A DNA stretch of 64,000 nucleotides from an uncultured Oscillospiraceae bacterium (GCA_900539695.1 UQDG01000012.1:11382-75381), one strand, 5' to 3'; positions 10,579 to 19,440 are shown, numbered from the stretch's first letter. Notes: generated by a model not told the origin, from the sequence alone. Program-made: numbers and translations.

Positions 10579-13350
10579 ATGAGCAAACCGACTGCGTTCC
10601 CGCTGGATGAGAGTAAGCTGCCTTTCGAGATACCGAAAGACGCCGTGCTGCGGGAAAAAATCGTAAAACTGGGGCAGATGATCACCGACCGCATCCCCGC
10701 CAAAAACCGCCCCCTGACAGCGGAGGACCCCGAGTATTGGGGCCTGGCCAGCATCGTGACCGACGAGATGGCCGACGTTGCCTTAAAAATGAAGGTGCGC
10801 AAGCCGATGACCCTGCCGGAGATCGTAAAGGCCACCGGCAAAACTGCCGAAGAACTGGAACCGCTTTTGTACAAAATGTCCTGCGTGGGCTTGCTGGAGT
10901 ATAACTGGGAGAACCCGCGCCGGGAGAAACAGTACGTACTGCCGATGTTTGTGCCCGGCAGCGCTGAGTTTTTTAACATGAATAAGCAGCAGATCGCCGA
11001 ACACCCGGAAGTGACGGCGTTCTTTGAGCGGATGACTTTTTTGCCGCTGGAGCATATCACCGCCATGGTGCCGCCGGGCGGTGCAGGCATCGGCATGCAC
11101 GTCATCCCCGTGGAAAAAGCCATCGAGACCGAGAACCAATCGCTGGACATTGAGCATATCTCCCACTGGCTGAAAAAGTACGAGGGCAAGTATGCGGCGG
11201 GGCCCTGTTCCTGCCGGATGTCCCGCGCGGCTATGGGCGAGGGCTGCGGCGACGACCCTGACGACTGGTGCATCGGCGTGGGCGACATGGCGGATTATCT
11301 GGTGGAGACCCACAAGGGCCACTATATCACCTACGACGAAGTAATGCAGATCCTGCAGAAGGCCGAGGACAACGGCTTTGTGCACCAGATCACCAACATT
11401 GACGGCGAGAACAAGATTTTTGCCATCTGCAACTGCAATGTCAACGTCTGCAACGCGCTGCGCACCAGCCAGCTGTTCAACACGCCCAACATGAGCCGCT
11501 CGGCCTATGTAGCCAAGGTGGAAAAGGAAAACTGCGTGGCCTGTGGGCGCTGCGTGGAGTACTGCCCCGCCGGTGCGGTGAAGCTGGGCCAAAAACTGTG
11601 TACCAAGAGCGGGCCGATCGTTTACCCGCGGCAGGAATTGCCCGACGCCGCCAAGTGGGGGCCGGAGAAGTGGGCCATCGACTACCGCGACAAGAACCGC
11701 ATCAACTGCTACGACACCGGCACGGCCCCCTGCAAGACGGCCTGCCCCGCCCACATTGCGGTGCAGGGCTACCTGAAGATGGCCGCCCAGGGCCGCTACC
11801 GCGACGCGCTGGCGCTGATCAAAAAGGAGAACCCCTTCCCCGCCGTGTGCGGGCGCATCTGCAACCGCCGGTGCGAGGATGCCTGTACCCGCGGCACCAT
11901 CGACCAGGCCGTGGCCATTGACGCTGTGAAGAAGTTCATTGCCCAGCAGGACTTGAACGCCGAGAGCCGCTATGTGCCGCCGGTGGTACAGCCCTCACTG
12001 CAGGGGCTGTGGAAACAGAAAATTGCCATCATCGGCGGCGGCCCTGCGGGTTTGAGCTGTGCATACTTTTTGGCGCTGCAGGGCTACAAGCCCACCGTGT
12101 TTGAGAAAAATCCCCATCCGGGCGGCATGCTGCGGTATGGCATCCCCTCGTTTAAATTGGAGAAGGACGTTATCGATGCCGAAATTGAGATTTTGAAAGA
12201 ACTGGGCGTCGAGATCCGCTGCGGCGTGGAGGTCGGCAAGGAAGTAACGCTGGCTGACTTGCGCGCAGACGGGTATAAGGCGTTCTATGTGGCCATCGGC
12301 TGCCAGGGCGGCCGCAAGGCCGGTGTGCCCGGCGAGGAAGCTGCGGGTATCCAGACCGCCGTGAACCTGCTGCGCACCGTGGGCGACGACGAGAACTATA
12401 AGATGAGCGGCAGGACCGTGGTCATCGGCGGCGGCAACGTGGCCATTGATGCGGCGCGTGTCTCACTGCGGTGCGGCGCGGACGCGGTAACGATGGTCTG
12501 CCTGGAGCCCCGGGACGGCATGCCGGCTTCGGCTGAAGAAATTGCCGAGGCCGAGGAGGAAGGCACCGCCATCCGCTGCGGCTACGGCCCTAAAGAGTTC
12601 GTGACGGAAAACGGCCATGTGACCGCTGTGGTGCTGAAAAAATGCACGGGTCTTTACAATCCAGAGGGACGCTTTGCGCCTACCTACGACGAAAACGATA
12701 CCATCACCCTGCCCTGCGACAATGTGGTGCTGAGCATTGGCCAGTGCATCGAATGGGGCGATCTGCTGGACGGTGAAGCCGTAGAGCTGGGCCGCGGCCA
12801 GGGCGCTGTGGCCGACCCTGTGACCTACCAGACCGCCCAGCCGGATGTGTTTGTGGGCGGCGACGTCTACACCGGCCCGCGCTTTGCCATTGACGCCATT
12901 GCCGCCGGCAAGCAGGGCGCGGTATCCATCCACCGCTTTGTGCAGCCCAACACCAGCATGACCATCGGCCGCAACCGGCGGGAATTCTTTGAGCTGGACA
13001 AGGGCAACCTTTCCATTGGTGAATACGACCATACGCCCCGCCAGCAGGCCGCCGTAGATGAGCACATCGACGCGCATCGTTCGTTCCGGGATGCCCACCT
13101 GACGCTGACCGAAACGCAGGTACGGGCCGAGACCGCCCGCTGCCTGGGCTGCGGCGCCAGTGTAGTGGACCCCAACAAGTGCATCGGCTGCGGCGTTTGC
13201 ACCACCAAGTGCGAGTTTGACGCCATCCACCTGCATCGTGACCTGCCCCAGTGCAGCAAGATGGTGAAGAGCGAGGACAAGTTCAAGGCAATTTTGCCCT
13301 ACATGGCCAAGCGGGAGATCAAGATCCGCTTTTCCAAAAAGGGAAAGTGA
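10579..13350 (+). CDS. Multidomain Fe-S/FAD NAD(P) oxidoreductase related to GltD
   Basis: 923 residues. The first 300 hold a Cys-rich region (GPCSCRMSRAAMGEGCGD and CNCNVNVC) of unknown role. Next come a ferredoxin-type cluster CVACGRCVEYC (C319, C322, C325, C329), a GltD-like Fe-S domain (CKTACPAH, about 385; CGRICNRRCEDAC, about 424-436), an FAD fold IAIIGGGPAGLSC (482-494) and a second dinucleotide fold TVVIGGGNVAIDAA. The C-terminus carries CLGCG and CIGCGVCTTKC. The layout matches flavin oxidoreductases that link NAD(P)H to several Fe-S centres. The gene starts 39 bp after hypB and ends 6 bp before hypA. Substrate unknown; the context suggests a partner of a nickel or hydrogenase system. 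Confidence 0.85.
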   Translation: MSKPTAFPLDESKLPFEIPKDAVLREKIVKLGQMITDRIPAKNRPLTAEDPEYWGLASIVTDEMADVALKMKVRKPMTLPEIVKATGKTAEELEPLLYKMSCVGLLEYNWENPRREKQYVLPMFVPGSAEFFNMNKQQIAEHPEVTAFFERMTFLPLEHITAMVPPGGAGIGMHVIPVEKAIETENQSLDIEHISHWLKKYEGKYAAGPCSCRMSRAAMGEGCGDDPDDWCIGVGDMADYLVETHKGHYITYDEVMQILQKAEDNGFVHQITNIDGENKIFAICNCNVNVCNALRTSQLFNTPNMSRSAYVAKVEKENCVACGRCVEYCPAGAVKLGQKLCTKSGPIVYPRQELPDAAKWGPEKWAIDYRDKNRINCYDTGTAPCKTACPAHIAVQGYLKMAAQGRYRDALALIKKENPFPAVCGRICNRRCEDACTRGTIDQAVAIDAVKKFIAQQDLNAESRYVPPVVQPSLQGLWKQKIAIIGGGPAGLSCAYFLALQGYKPTVFEKNPHPGGMLRYGIPSFKLEKDVIDAEIEILKELGVEIRCGVEVGKEVTLADLRADGYKAFYVAIGCQGGRKAGVPGEEAAGIQTAVNLLRTVGDDENYKMSGRTVVIGGGNVAIDAARVSLRCGADAVTMVCLEPRDGMPASAEEIAEAEEEGTAIRCGYGPKEFVTENGHVTAVVLKKCTGLYNPEGRFAPTYDENDTITLPCDNVVLSIGQCIEWGDLLDGEAVELGRGQGAVADPVTYQTAQPDVFVGGDVYTGPRFAIDAIAAGKQGAVSIHRFVQPNTSMTIGRNRREFFELDKGNLSIGEYDHTPRQQAAVDEHIDAHRSFRDAHLTLTETQVRAETARCLGCGASVVDPNKCIGCGVCTTKCEFDAIHLHRDLPQCSKMVKSEDKFKAILPYMAKREIKIRFSKKGK

Positions 13351-13356
13351 GCCGTT

Positions 13357-13722
13357 ATGCATGAACTGGGAATCGTTTTCCATATCATACGCACAGTGGA
13401 AGATGTGGCAAAACAGAACGATGTAATGCGAATACGACGTGTAACGCTGCAATTGGGCGAGGTGAGCGGCGTGGTGGAGAGCTACCTGCAGGATTGCTGG
13501 AAGTGGGCTGCTGCCAAAACGGACCTGCTGCCCGGCGCGGTGCTGACGGTGGAGACCATCCCGGCCGTCACCCAATGCCAAGCCTGCGGCCGGCAGTACG
13601 AGACCGTGCGCTATGGCCGAACCTGCCCCCATTGCCAAAGCCCGGATACCTACCTGGTGCAGGGCAGCGAGATGATGATAAAAGAAATTGAAGCGGTGGA
13701 AGCGGACGACGCGGCCACCTGA
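13357..13722 (+). CDS. hypA: Nickel metallochaperone HypA
   Basis: The 121-residue protein begins MHELGIVFHIIRTVEDVA; the N-terminal Met-His-Glu is the nickel site of HypA. The zinc domain shows CQACGRQYE and CPHCQSPDT, the two CxxC pairs of the family. HypA delivers Ni(II) with HypB to apo-enzymes such as [NiFe] hydrogenase. It is the last gene of the hypB operon, starting 6 bp after the oxidoreductase stop, and is followed at once by a terminator. hypC, D, E and F are not in the window, so a full [NiFe] maturation set cannot be claimed here. Confidence 0.93.
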   Translation: MHELGIVFHIIRTVEDVAKQNDVMRIRRVTLQLGEVSGVVESYLQDCWKWAAAKTDLLPGAVLTVETIPAVTQCQACGRQYETVRYGRTCPHCQSPDTYLVQGSEMMIKEIEAVEADDAAT

Positions 13723-13730
13723 ATACGGGC

Positions 13731-13770
13731 AAAGGCCCCCGGTATCCACGCCGGGGCCTTTGTGTTTTTA
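13731..13770 (+). terminator. Terminator of the hypB operon
   Basis: AAAGGCCCCCGG pairs with CCGGGGCCTTT around an 8-nt loop and is followed by GTGTTTTTA. A MITE copy begins two bases later. Confidence 0.85.
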
Positions 13771-13771
13771 T

Positions 13772-14119
13772 GGCAATACCTCATAATTCTAAGTGCCGAT
13801 ACGGCGAGCGAGGTGCGGCAGCTGCTGAGCCAAAAGCGCAGATAATACTTTGTGCTGCAAAGGTGAGCGCCGCCAGTGGCGGATACAGCGAACCGAAGCA
13901 GGGGCAGCGGTCGCAGAGTGCGAGGGGCTTTTGTCCCCGAAGCACGATGCGGGTACCGCAACCCGACATTATCGAGCATTTTGGCAACGCAGATGCCGTG
14001 CCGCACACCGAGCCGCAGCGAGGCGCTTCGGAGCGCAACCGCCGCTTGCGGCGGCTCTTGGCGCGGAGATCCGCCGGAGCGGTGCTTAAGCCGTTAGGCG
14101 GGAATTGTGCGGTGTTGCC
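13772..14119 (+). mobile_element. MITE-like element, long (348-bp) copy A
   Basis: It starts GGCAATACCTCATAATTC and ends GGAATTGTGCGGTGTTGCC, imperfect terminal inverted repeats. Compared with the 172-bp copies it carries two extra internal segments, about 13855-13967 (113 bp) and 14006-14068 (63 bp). Flanks are TTAT on the left and TTCA on the right, so the target duplication is imperfect here. No transposase frame is present. It fills the gap between hypA and ilvN. Confidence 0.8.
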
Positions 14120-14132
14120 TTCAACCTTTTTG

Positions 14133-14717
14133 CTATTTCTGCGGGCAATGGGTGCCCGGCAGGGGCAACTGCGCATCCCGCACCTCCTGTGCGGGCTTTT
14201 GCATGTGCTGGTGTTTGCCGCCGCGCTCCAGCGCGGTTACGCCGGTACGGCAGAGCTCCAAGATCTCGTAGCCATTGAACATAGTCAGGAACGCGTCGAT
14301 CTTATCGGGCTTGCCGGTCAGCTCAAAGACCATGCTGTCCGGCGACAGATCGATGATCTTGGCCTTGTAGATGCTGGAAATTTCCCGCAGCTCGGCGCGG
14401 CTGTGGTTGTCGCAAGCCACCTTTAAAAGCAACAGCTCGCGCTGCAGGCTCTTTTCGGGGTCCAGCTCAAAGACCTGGCGGGTGACTTCCAGCCGCTCGG
14501 TCTGCAAGATCAGCTGGCTGAGGGCCTGCTCGCTGCCGCGCAGCGTGACCGTGATACGGCTGATGGAGGGGTCGTTGGTGGCCGAGACCGTAAGGCTGTC
14601 GATGTTGAAGCCGCGGCGGCAGAACAGGCTGGCCACGCGGGCCAGAACACCGTTGCTGTTATCCACCAGCAGGCTGATGACCCGGCGCTGGTTATTGGGG
14701 TTTTGTGTCTGTTCCAT
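14133..14717 (-). CDS. ilvN: Acetolactate synthase, small regulatory subunit
   Basis: The 194-residue protein starts at the ATG at 14717, behind GAGGTGAG; an upstream GTG (14726) lacks room for a ribosome site. An ACT domain (about 13-85) begins RRVISLLVDNSNGVLARVA and contains FCRRGFNIDSLTVSATND, the hallmark of IlvN/IlvH. The C-terminal half (LDPEKSLQRELLLLKVACD onward) is the second regulatory domain. It binds branched-chain amino acids and activates or inhibits IlvB in the first common step of valine, leucine and isoleucine synthesis. It lies 10 bp downstream of ilvB on the same strand and shares its T-box control. Confidence 0.95.
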   Translation of the reverse strand: MEQTQNPNNQRRVISLLVDNSNGVLARVASLFCRRGFNIDSLTVSATNDPSISRITVTLRGSEQALSQLILQTERLEVTRQVFELDPEKSLQRELLLLKVACDNHSRAELREISSIYKAKIIDLSPDSMVFELTGKPDKIDAFLTMFNGYEILELCRTGVTALERGGKHQHMQKPAQEVRDAQLPLPGTHCPQK

Positions 14718-14727
14718 GCAGCTCACC

Positions 14728-16392
14728 TCATTCCATGATAATGTCTTCGATCGTGCCGCCGCCGGGGATCATGGGCAGCACTTTTTCGTCCTTGCCGATG
14801 CGGCAGTCGATCCAGCTGGGGCCTTGCTGCTTCATGGCATCGGTGAAAGCGGCCTTAAACTCCGCCGGAGTAGTGGCACGGTAGCCCTTGGCACCAAAGG
14901 CCTCGGCCAGCTTGACGAAATCGGTCTTGCGGTGGGGGTCGGTGTCGGAGTAGCGCTTCTCGTAGAAGGTCGTCTGCCACTGGCGGACCATGCCCAACAC
15001 CTGGTTGTTGAAGATGACCGTGATGATGGGCAGGTCGTAGCTGACAGCGGTGCAGCCTTCGTTGAGGTTCATGTGGAAGGAGCCGTCGCCTGTGAGCATG
15101 ACCACACGGGCATCGCGGCCCAGGGCCATTTGCGCGCCGATGGCTGCGCCGTAGCCGAAGCCCATCGTGCCCAGGCCGCCGCTTGTGAGGAATCCGCGGG
15201 ATTTGGTGTGGTGCAGATATTGCGCAGCCCACATCTGATGCTGGCCGACGTCGGTAACATAAACAGCTTCAGGCCCGGCCTGTTCGCAGATCTCGTTGAT
15301 GATCTGATGGGGTTTCAGTTCGGTGTCACTATCCACAGGTTTGTAGTCCATGGCCTGCCAGGCGTGGATCTGATCCATCCAATCGGCGTGCTTGGCCTCT
15401 TTAACGTGGGGCAGGATGGCCTGCAAAACGTAGCTGGCGTCGCCGGTCAGGCTCAGGTCGATGTCCACGTTCTTGCCCAACTCGCTGGGGTCGATGTCGA
15501 TCTGGATGATTTTGGCACGTTTGGCGAAGGCGTCAGGGTTCAGGGCCACGCGGTCGCTGAAGCGGGTGCCCACGGCGATGACCAAGTCGGCCTCATCGAT
15601 GGCCTTGTTGGCAGTGTAGCAGCCGTGCATGCCCAGCAGGCCGAGGTTATGCTCCTCGCCGTAGCTCAGCACACCGGCGGCCATCAGGGTGTAGGTAGCG
15701 GGGATGTCGGCCTTGGTCAGCAGGTCGCGCAGGGGCTGGCAGCCCGCCGCACTGCGCACACCGCCGCCGAAGTAGACGATGGGGCGCTTGGCCTCGTTGA
15801 TCATGGCGGCGGCTTTCTGCACGTCCTCCTCATTATAAGAGGTAACGGTGCGGATCAGCTCCGGCTCTTTGGGGGTGAACTCGCAGACCGCGGCGGTGAC
15901 GTCCTTGGGGATGTCCACCAGTACCGGGCCTTTGCGGCCGGATTGGGCAATGCGGAAAGCCGCACGCATCGTGTCGGCCAGATCCTCGACCCGGCGCACG
16001 GTGTAGTTATGTTTGGTGATGGGCATCGTGATGCCCTCGATGTAGGCTTCCTGGAAGGAGTCTTTGCCCAGCAGGGTGGTGGCCACGTTGCCGGTGAAGG
16101 CGACCATGGGCACGCTGTCCATGTAGGCGGTGGCGATGCCGGTGACCAGGTTGGTGGCACCGGGGCCGCTGGTGGCCAGCACCACGCCGGTGCGGCCCGT
16201 GGCGCGGGCGTAACCGTCGGCCGCATGGGAAGCGCCCTGCTCGTGGGCGGTCAGCACGTGGCGGATTCGGTCAGAATTTTTGTACAGCTCATCGTAAAGA
16301 TTCAGAACCGCGCCGCCGGGGTAGCCGAACAGGGTATCCACGCCCTGCTCGACCAGGACCTCGACGAAGATCTGTGAACCGGTCAATTTCAT
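14728..16392 (-). CDS. ilvB: Acetolactate synthase, large catalytic subunit
   Basis: The 554-residue ThDP enzyme condenses pyruvate with pyruvate or 2-oxobutyrate. The start is the ATG at 16392 (MKLTGSQIFVEVLVEQGVD), preceded by GGAAGGAG; the open frame upstream runs through the T-box leader. The N-terminal part has FGYPGGAVLNLYDEL, with the catalytic Glu and FAD-linked region downstream. The ThDP-binding motif GDGSFHMNLNEG, about 30 residues before NNQVLGMVRQWQ, is typical of acetolactate synthase. ilvN follows on the same strand. Expression should depend on tRNA charging through the T-box. Confidence 0.96.
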   Translation of the reverse strand: MKLTGSQIFVEVLVEQGVDTLFGYPGGAVLNLYDELYKNSDRIRHVLTAHEQGASHAADGYARATGRTGVVLATSGPGATNLVTGIATAYMDSVPMVAFTGNVATTLLGKDSFQEAYIEGITMPITKHNYTVRRVEDLADTMRAAFRIAQSGRKGPVLVDIPKDVTAAVCEFTPKEPELIRTVTSYNEEDVQKAAAMINEAKRPIVYFGGGVRSAAGCQPLRDLLTKADIPATYTLMAAGVLSYGEEHNLGLLGMHGCYTANKAIDEADLVIAVGTRFSDRVALNPDAFAKRAKIIQIDIDPSELGKNVDIDLSLTGDASYVLQAILPHVKEAKHADWMDQIHAWQAMDYKPVDSDTELKPHQIINEICEQAGPEAVYVTDVGQHQMWAAQYLHHTKSRGFLTSGGLGTMGFGYGAAIGAQMALGRDARVVMLTGDGSFHMNLNEGCTAVSYDLPIITVIFNNQVLGMVRQWQTTFYEKRYSDTDPHRKTDFVKLAEAFGAKGYRATTPAEFKAAFTDAMKQQGPSWIDCRIGKDEKVLPMIPGGGTIEDIIME

Positions 16393-16439
16393 CGTGTTTG
16401 CTCCTTCCTGAACTTGCCCGCCTCTAAGGCAAAAAAGTC

Positions 16440-16724
16440 TTGCGGGTATAAAAAACAGCCTTTGCCTCTTTCGTTCAAAGAGACAAAGGCTGTGAATCAG
16501 CTCTCTGCGGTACCACACTTTTTGGAGCGCCTGCTCCCACCTCATGGGCTTCCAACAAAGCCCGGCACTGTAACGGGTGCGCCCGTATCCCCCTAATAGG
16601 TTTCGTTCGGGTGATCTGCTCCGGGATCAGTTCGCAGCTCGTTTCTCCTTCTGCCTTGCACCGACCGGCAGTTCTCTGCAGGGAACGTGACTGTTACTAA
16701 CTTCCCATCCAAGCATTTGGATTT
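16440..16724 (-). promoter_or_regulatory. T-box leader riboswitch of ilvBN
   Basis: On the minus strand, GUGUGGUACCGCAG (16505-16518) is the conserved T-box that pairs with the tRNA acceptor end. It is followed by a terminator stem, CAGCCTTTGTCTCTTTG with its complement, and TTTTTT (16451-16492). Upstream lies an extended Stem I region (about 16600-16715) with an AGTAACA-type bulge. The likely specifier segment reads GAACTGATCCCGGAG. CUG (Leu, 16628-16630) or AUC (Ile, 16625-16627, overlapping frame) could be the codon; I cannot decide without folding. Uncharged tRNA should stabilise the antiterminator and turn ilvBN on. Confidence 0.9.
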
Positions 16725-16731
16725 TTGTTAA

Positions 16732-16760
16732 ACTATACCGCACTTTTTCTGGGTTGTCAA
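16732..16760 (-). promoter_or_regulatory. Promoter of the ilvBN T-box transcript
   Basis: TTGACA (16755-16760) and TATAGT (16732-16737) with a 17-bp spacer on the minus strand form a near-consensus sigma-A promoter just upstream of the T-box. Confidence 0.85.
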
Positions 16761-16846
16761 GTTTTTTTGTGAAAATCTTGCAACTTTTTGCGGCGGCGTT
16801 TATACTGAGTGTGTAAGTCTCTTTGGGAAAGGATGATAAAGCGTTT

Positions 16847-18022
16847 ATGCAACGTAAAGATTGGGCCGCCCGTGTGGACGGGCTGGTCGTGTTTCGCGGC
16901 CTGCTGCAAAGCGAACCGCTAGCCTCTCTGCGCGCGGCTCTGGCGGCAGATGCTGCCGGGCTGACCGGCGCGGTGGCCGCCTTTGAAAGCGCCCTGTTTA
17001 CCCAGGGCACCAACTGGACCGAAGTCCTGCTGGACGCCGTGCTGGAGGACGAGAATCTCTGCCTGCGCACGGCCGCCGGCGGGGATGCCGGGCCGGTGCT
17101 GGAAAAGGCACTGGAAAACGAACTGGAATTTTTGCAGCAGCTTGGCATTGCTGGGCTGGATGACCTTTGCCCCGAAGCCCCGGCCTTTCTGCCGCGGTGG
17201 GAGGTAAGCCCTGACGCCAACTATACAGCCGCCTACCAGGCGCGCCGCGCGGCCGTGGGCCAGAAGGGCTACGGCATGTTTGCCCGCCACCATGTGTTTA
17301 CCATCGAGGATGGCCGCCTTGTGCCGGTGCGCTACCCCGATCCCCAGCGCCTGAGCGAACTGCCCGGCTACGAGCGGGAGCGGGAAAAGGTCATTGCCAA
17401 CACCCGCGCCCTGCTGGAGAGCAAGCCCACCAACAATGTGCTGCTGTACGGCGACGCCGGTACGGGCAAATCCAGCACGGTCAAGGCCATTGCCAACGAG
17501 TTTGCGCCTGACGGCCTGCGGCTGATCGAGGTGAAGAAGAACCAGCTGTACCAGATCCCCGCCCTGATGGACGAGCTGGCGAAGAATCCGCTGAAGTTCA
17601 TTTTGTTCATCGACGACCTGAGCTTCTCGGCCAACGACGACAACTTTGCCGCGCTGAAAGCCATTCTGGAGGGCAGCGTGGGCGGCCGCAGCCACAACGT
17701 GGCCGTGTACGCCACCAGCAACCGCCGCCATCTGGTCAAGGAAAGCATGAGCGACCGCAGTGGCGACGACCTGCATGCCGCCGATACCCGCCAGGAGCTG
17801 ATGAGCCTGGCGGCGCGGTTCGGCCTGACGGTGACCTTCCAGCAGCCGGATAAAGACCGCTACGACACCATTTTGCTGGAGCTGGCCAAGCAGTACGGCG
17901 TGCAGATGCCCAGCGACCAGCTGTTCATCAAAGGCCAGGCTTTTGCCCTGCGCGCCGGCGGCCGCAGCCCCCGCGTAGCCAAGCAATTTGTGGAACTGCT
18001 GGCAGCGGGTGTGAAGGTGTAA
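16847..18022 (+). CDS. DUF815-family AAA-type ATPase
   Basis: The ATG at 16847 is used because the upstream in-frame TTG has no ribosome site; this gives 391 residues. The N-terminal 150 residues are variable. The core begins LPGYERER, with Walker A YGDAGTGKSS (201-210) and Walker B ILFIDDLSF (about 241-249), then ATSNRRHLVKESMSDR, which is characteristic of DUF815 proteins. The family is cytosolic, AAA-like, and of unknown client. The gene is divergent from ilvB and followed by its own terminator, so it is probably monocistronic. Confidence 0.9.
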   Translation: MQRKDWAARVDGLVVFRGLLQSEPLASLRAALAADAAGLTGAVAAFESALFTQGTNWTEVLLDAVLEDENLCLRTAAGGDAGPVLEKALENELEFLQQLGIAGLDDLCPEAPAFLPRWEVSPDANYTAAYQARRAAVGQKGYGMFARHHVFTIEDGRLVPVRYPDPQRLSELPGYEREREKVIANTRALLESKPTNNVLLYGDAGTGKSSTVKAIANEFAPDGLRLIEVKKNQLYQIPALMDELAKNPLKFILFIDDLSFSANDDNFAALKAILEGSVGGRSHNVAVYATSNRRHLVKESMSDRSGDDLHAADTRQELMSLAARFGLTVTFQQPDKDRYDTILLELAKQYGVQMPSDQLFIKGQAFALRAGGRSPRVAKQFVELLAAGVKV

Positions 18023-18029
18023 TGATGTG

Positions 18030-18059
18030 CCCCCTTGCAGAGGGGGGCCTTTTTATTTT
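18030..18059 (+). terminator. Terminator after the DUF815 gene
   Basis: GCCCCCT and AGGGGGGC pair around a short loop and are followed by CTTTTTATTTTAT. Confidence 0.8.
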
Positions 18060-18072
18060 ATAACACGATTTC

Positions 18073-18128
18073 TGTAGGAGCGGATGCTTGCATCCGCCCG
18101 TGGGTCGATGCAAGCATCGCCCCCTACA
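18073..18128. repeat. TGTAGG...CCTACA intergenic repeat
   Basis: TGTAGG and CCTACA bound a segment holding GGATGCTTGCATCC and GATGCAAGCATC, nested inverted repeats. Shorter relatives with GCTTGCATCGG or GATGCAAGC cores occur at 45724-45753 and 53608-53635, and a longer one with the same ends at 21696-21792. Confidence 0.6.
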
Positions 18129-18142
18129 TATTTACTTGCACA

Positions 18143-19348
18143 TCACGCTCTCTCCGTCACCAGCTTAAATCCCGCTTCGGTGAGCTTTTGCTTGATCTGC
18201 TCGATCTGGGCGGCATCGCGGGTCTCCAGCCCCAGCTTGAGGAAGCAGCTGGTGATGGCCATGTTGGCATCACTGCGGTCGTGGTGGACGCTGACCACGT
18301 TGGCACCGCAGGCCGAGACAATGTCGCTGACCAGGCTCAGCTGGCCGGGCTTGTCCTCCAGGGCGATCATCAGGTTGGTCTTGCGGCCACTCATGACCAT
18401 ACCGCGGGTGATAACGCGGGACAGGATGTTCACATCGATGTTGCCGCCGGAGATCAGGCAGACGGTCTTTTTGCCTGCCAGCGGCAGCTTGTTGAACAGT
18501 GCGGCCGCCACCGGCGTGGCACCGGCCCCCTCGGCCACCAGCTTCTGGTTCTCCATCAGCGCCAGGATGGCCGCGGCGATCTCGTCCTCGCTGACCGTGA
18601 CCACGTCATCCACGTACTGGCTGACCATCTCATAGGTGGTCTCGCCGGGCGTCTTGACCGCGATGCCGTCGGCGAAGGTGTCTACGTGGTCCAGCGTCTC
18701 GTACTTGTGGTCGTGGAAGGCGTGCTCCATGCTGGGGGCACCGGCAGCCTGCACACCGTAGACCTTGACCTCGGGGCGCAGGCTCTTGATGGCGAAAGCC
18801 ACGCCGGAGATCAGGCCGCCGCCGCCAATGGGCACGATGACCGCATCCACATCGGGCAGCTGGTCCAGGATCTCCAGGCCGATGGTGCCCTGGCCTGCGA
18901 TGACCAGCTCGTCATCGTAGGGGTGGATGAAGGTCATGCCGGTCTCCTGCTGGAGCTCGACGGCGCGGTCGTGGGCGTCGTCGTAGGTACCCTTGACCAG
19001 CTCTACCTCCGCGCCCAGGCGCTTGGTGCTTTCCACTTTCATAATAGGGGCACCATCTGGCATGCAGACCACACTTTTAATGCCCATGCTGGTGGCGGCC
19101 AGCGCCACGCCCTGGGCATGGTTGCCGGCCGAGCAGGCGATCACGCCCTTGGCGCGTTCTTCCTCGCTCAGCTGGCTGATTTTATAGTAGGCACCGCGGA
19201 CCTTGAAGCTGCCGGTCACCTGCAGGTTTTCGGTCTTCAAGTAGAGATCTGTGCCGGGGCAAAGCCGGGGCGCGGCGATCAGGTCGGTCTTGCGGGCGAC
19301 TTTTTTCAGTACGAATTTGGCGTGGTAGATCTTGTCCAGTGTCAGCAT
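18143..19348 (-). CDS. ilvA: Threonine ammonia-lyase
   Basis: The 401-residue PLP enzyme turns threonine into 2-oxobutyrate, the isoleucine precursor. The PLP lysine is in VTGSFKVRGAYYKI, the phosphate-binding loop in SAGNHAQGVA and the glycine loop in IPIGGGGLISG. A single C-terminal ACT domain (about 325-400; TNLMIALEDKPGQLSLVSD) is present. The length and single ACT resemble the shorter bacterial enzymes, which may be catabolic or biosynthetic. Proximity to ilvBN, 3.2 kb away, supports a biosynthetic role, but it is a separate unit with its own promoter. Confidence 0.93.
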   Translation of the reverse strand: MLTLDKIYHAKFVLKKVARKTDLIAAPRLCPGTDLYLKTENLQVTGSFKVRGAYYKISQLSEEERAKGVIACSAGNHAQGVALAATSMGIKSVVCMPDGAPIMKVESTKRLGAEVELVKGTYDDAHDRAVELQQETGMTFIHPYDDELVIAGQGTIGLEILDQLPDVDAVIVPIGGGGLISGVAFAIKSLRPEVKVYGVQAAGAPSMEHAFHDHKYETLDHVDTFADGIAVKTPGETTYEMVSQYVDDVVTVSEDEIAAAILALMENQKLVAEGAGATPVAAALFNKLPLAGKKTVCLISGGNIDVNILSRVITRGMVMSGRKTNLMIALEDKPGQLSLVSDIVSACGANVVSVHHDRSDANMAITSCFLKLGLETRDAAQIEQIKQKLTEAGFKLVTERA

Positions 19349-19440
19349 TGGGCTGCTCCCCCTTGAAATTGCAATAGTTCAGCCCGACCCTGCGTACAGG
19401 ATCGGGCATCGGCTGCACCGTTGCAGCTGTGATATACTTG

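Noticed and set aside
13772..14119. MITE copies as non-coding RNA genes
   Set aside because: Terminal inverted repeats and target duplications explain them as mobile elements; internal hairpins alone do not show an RNA product.
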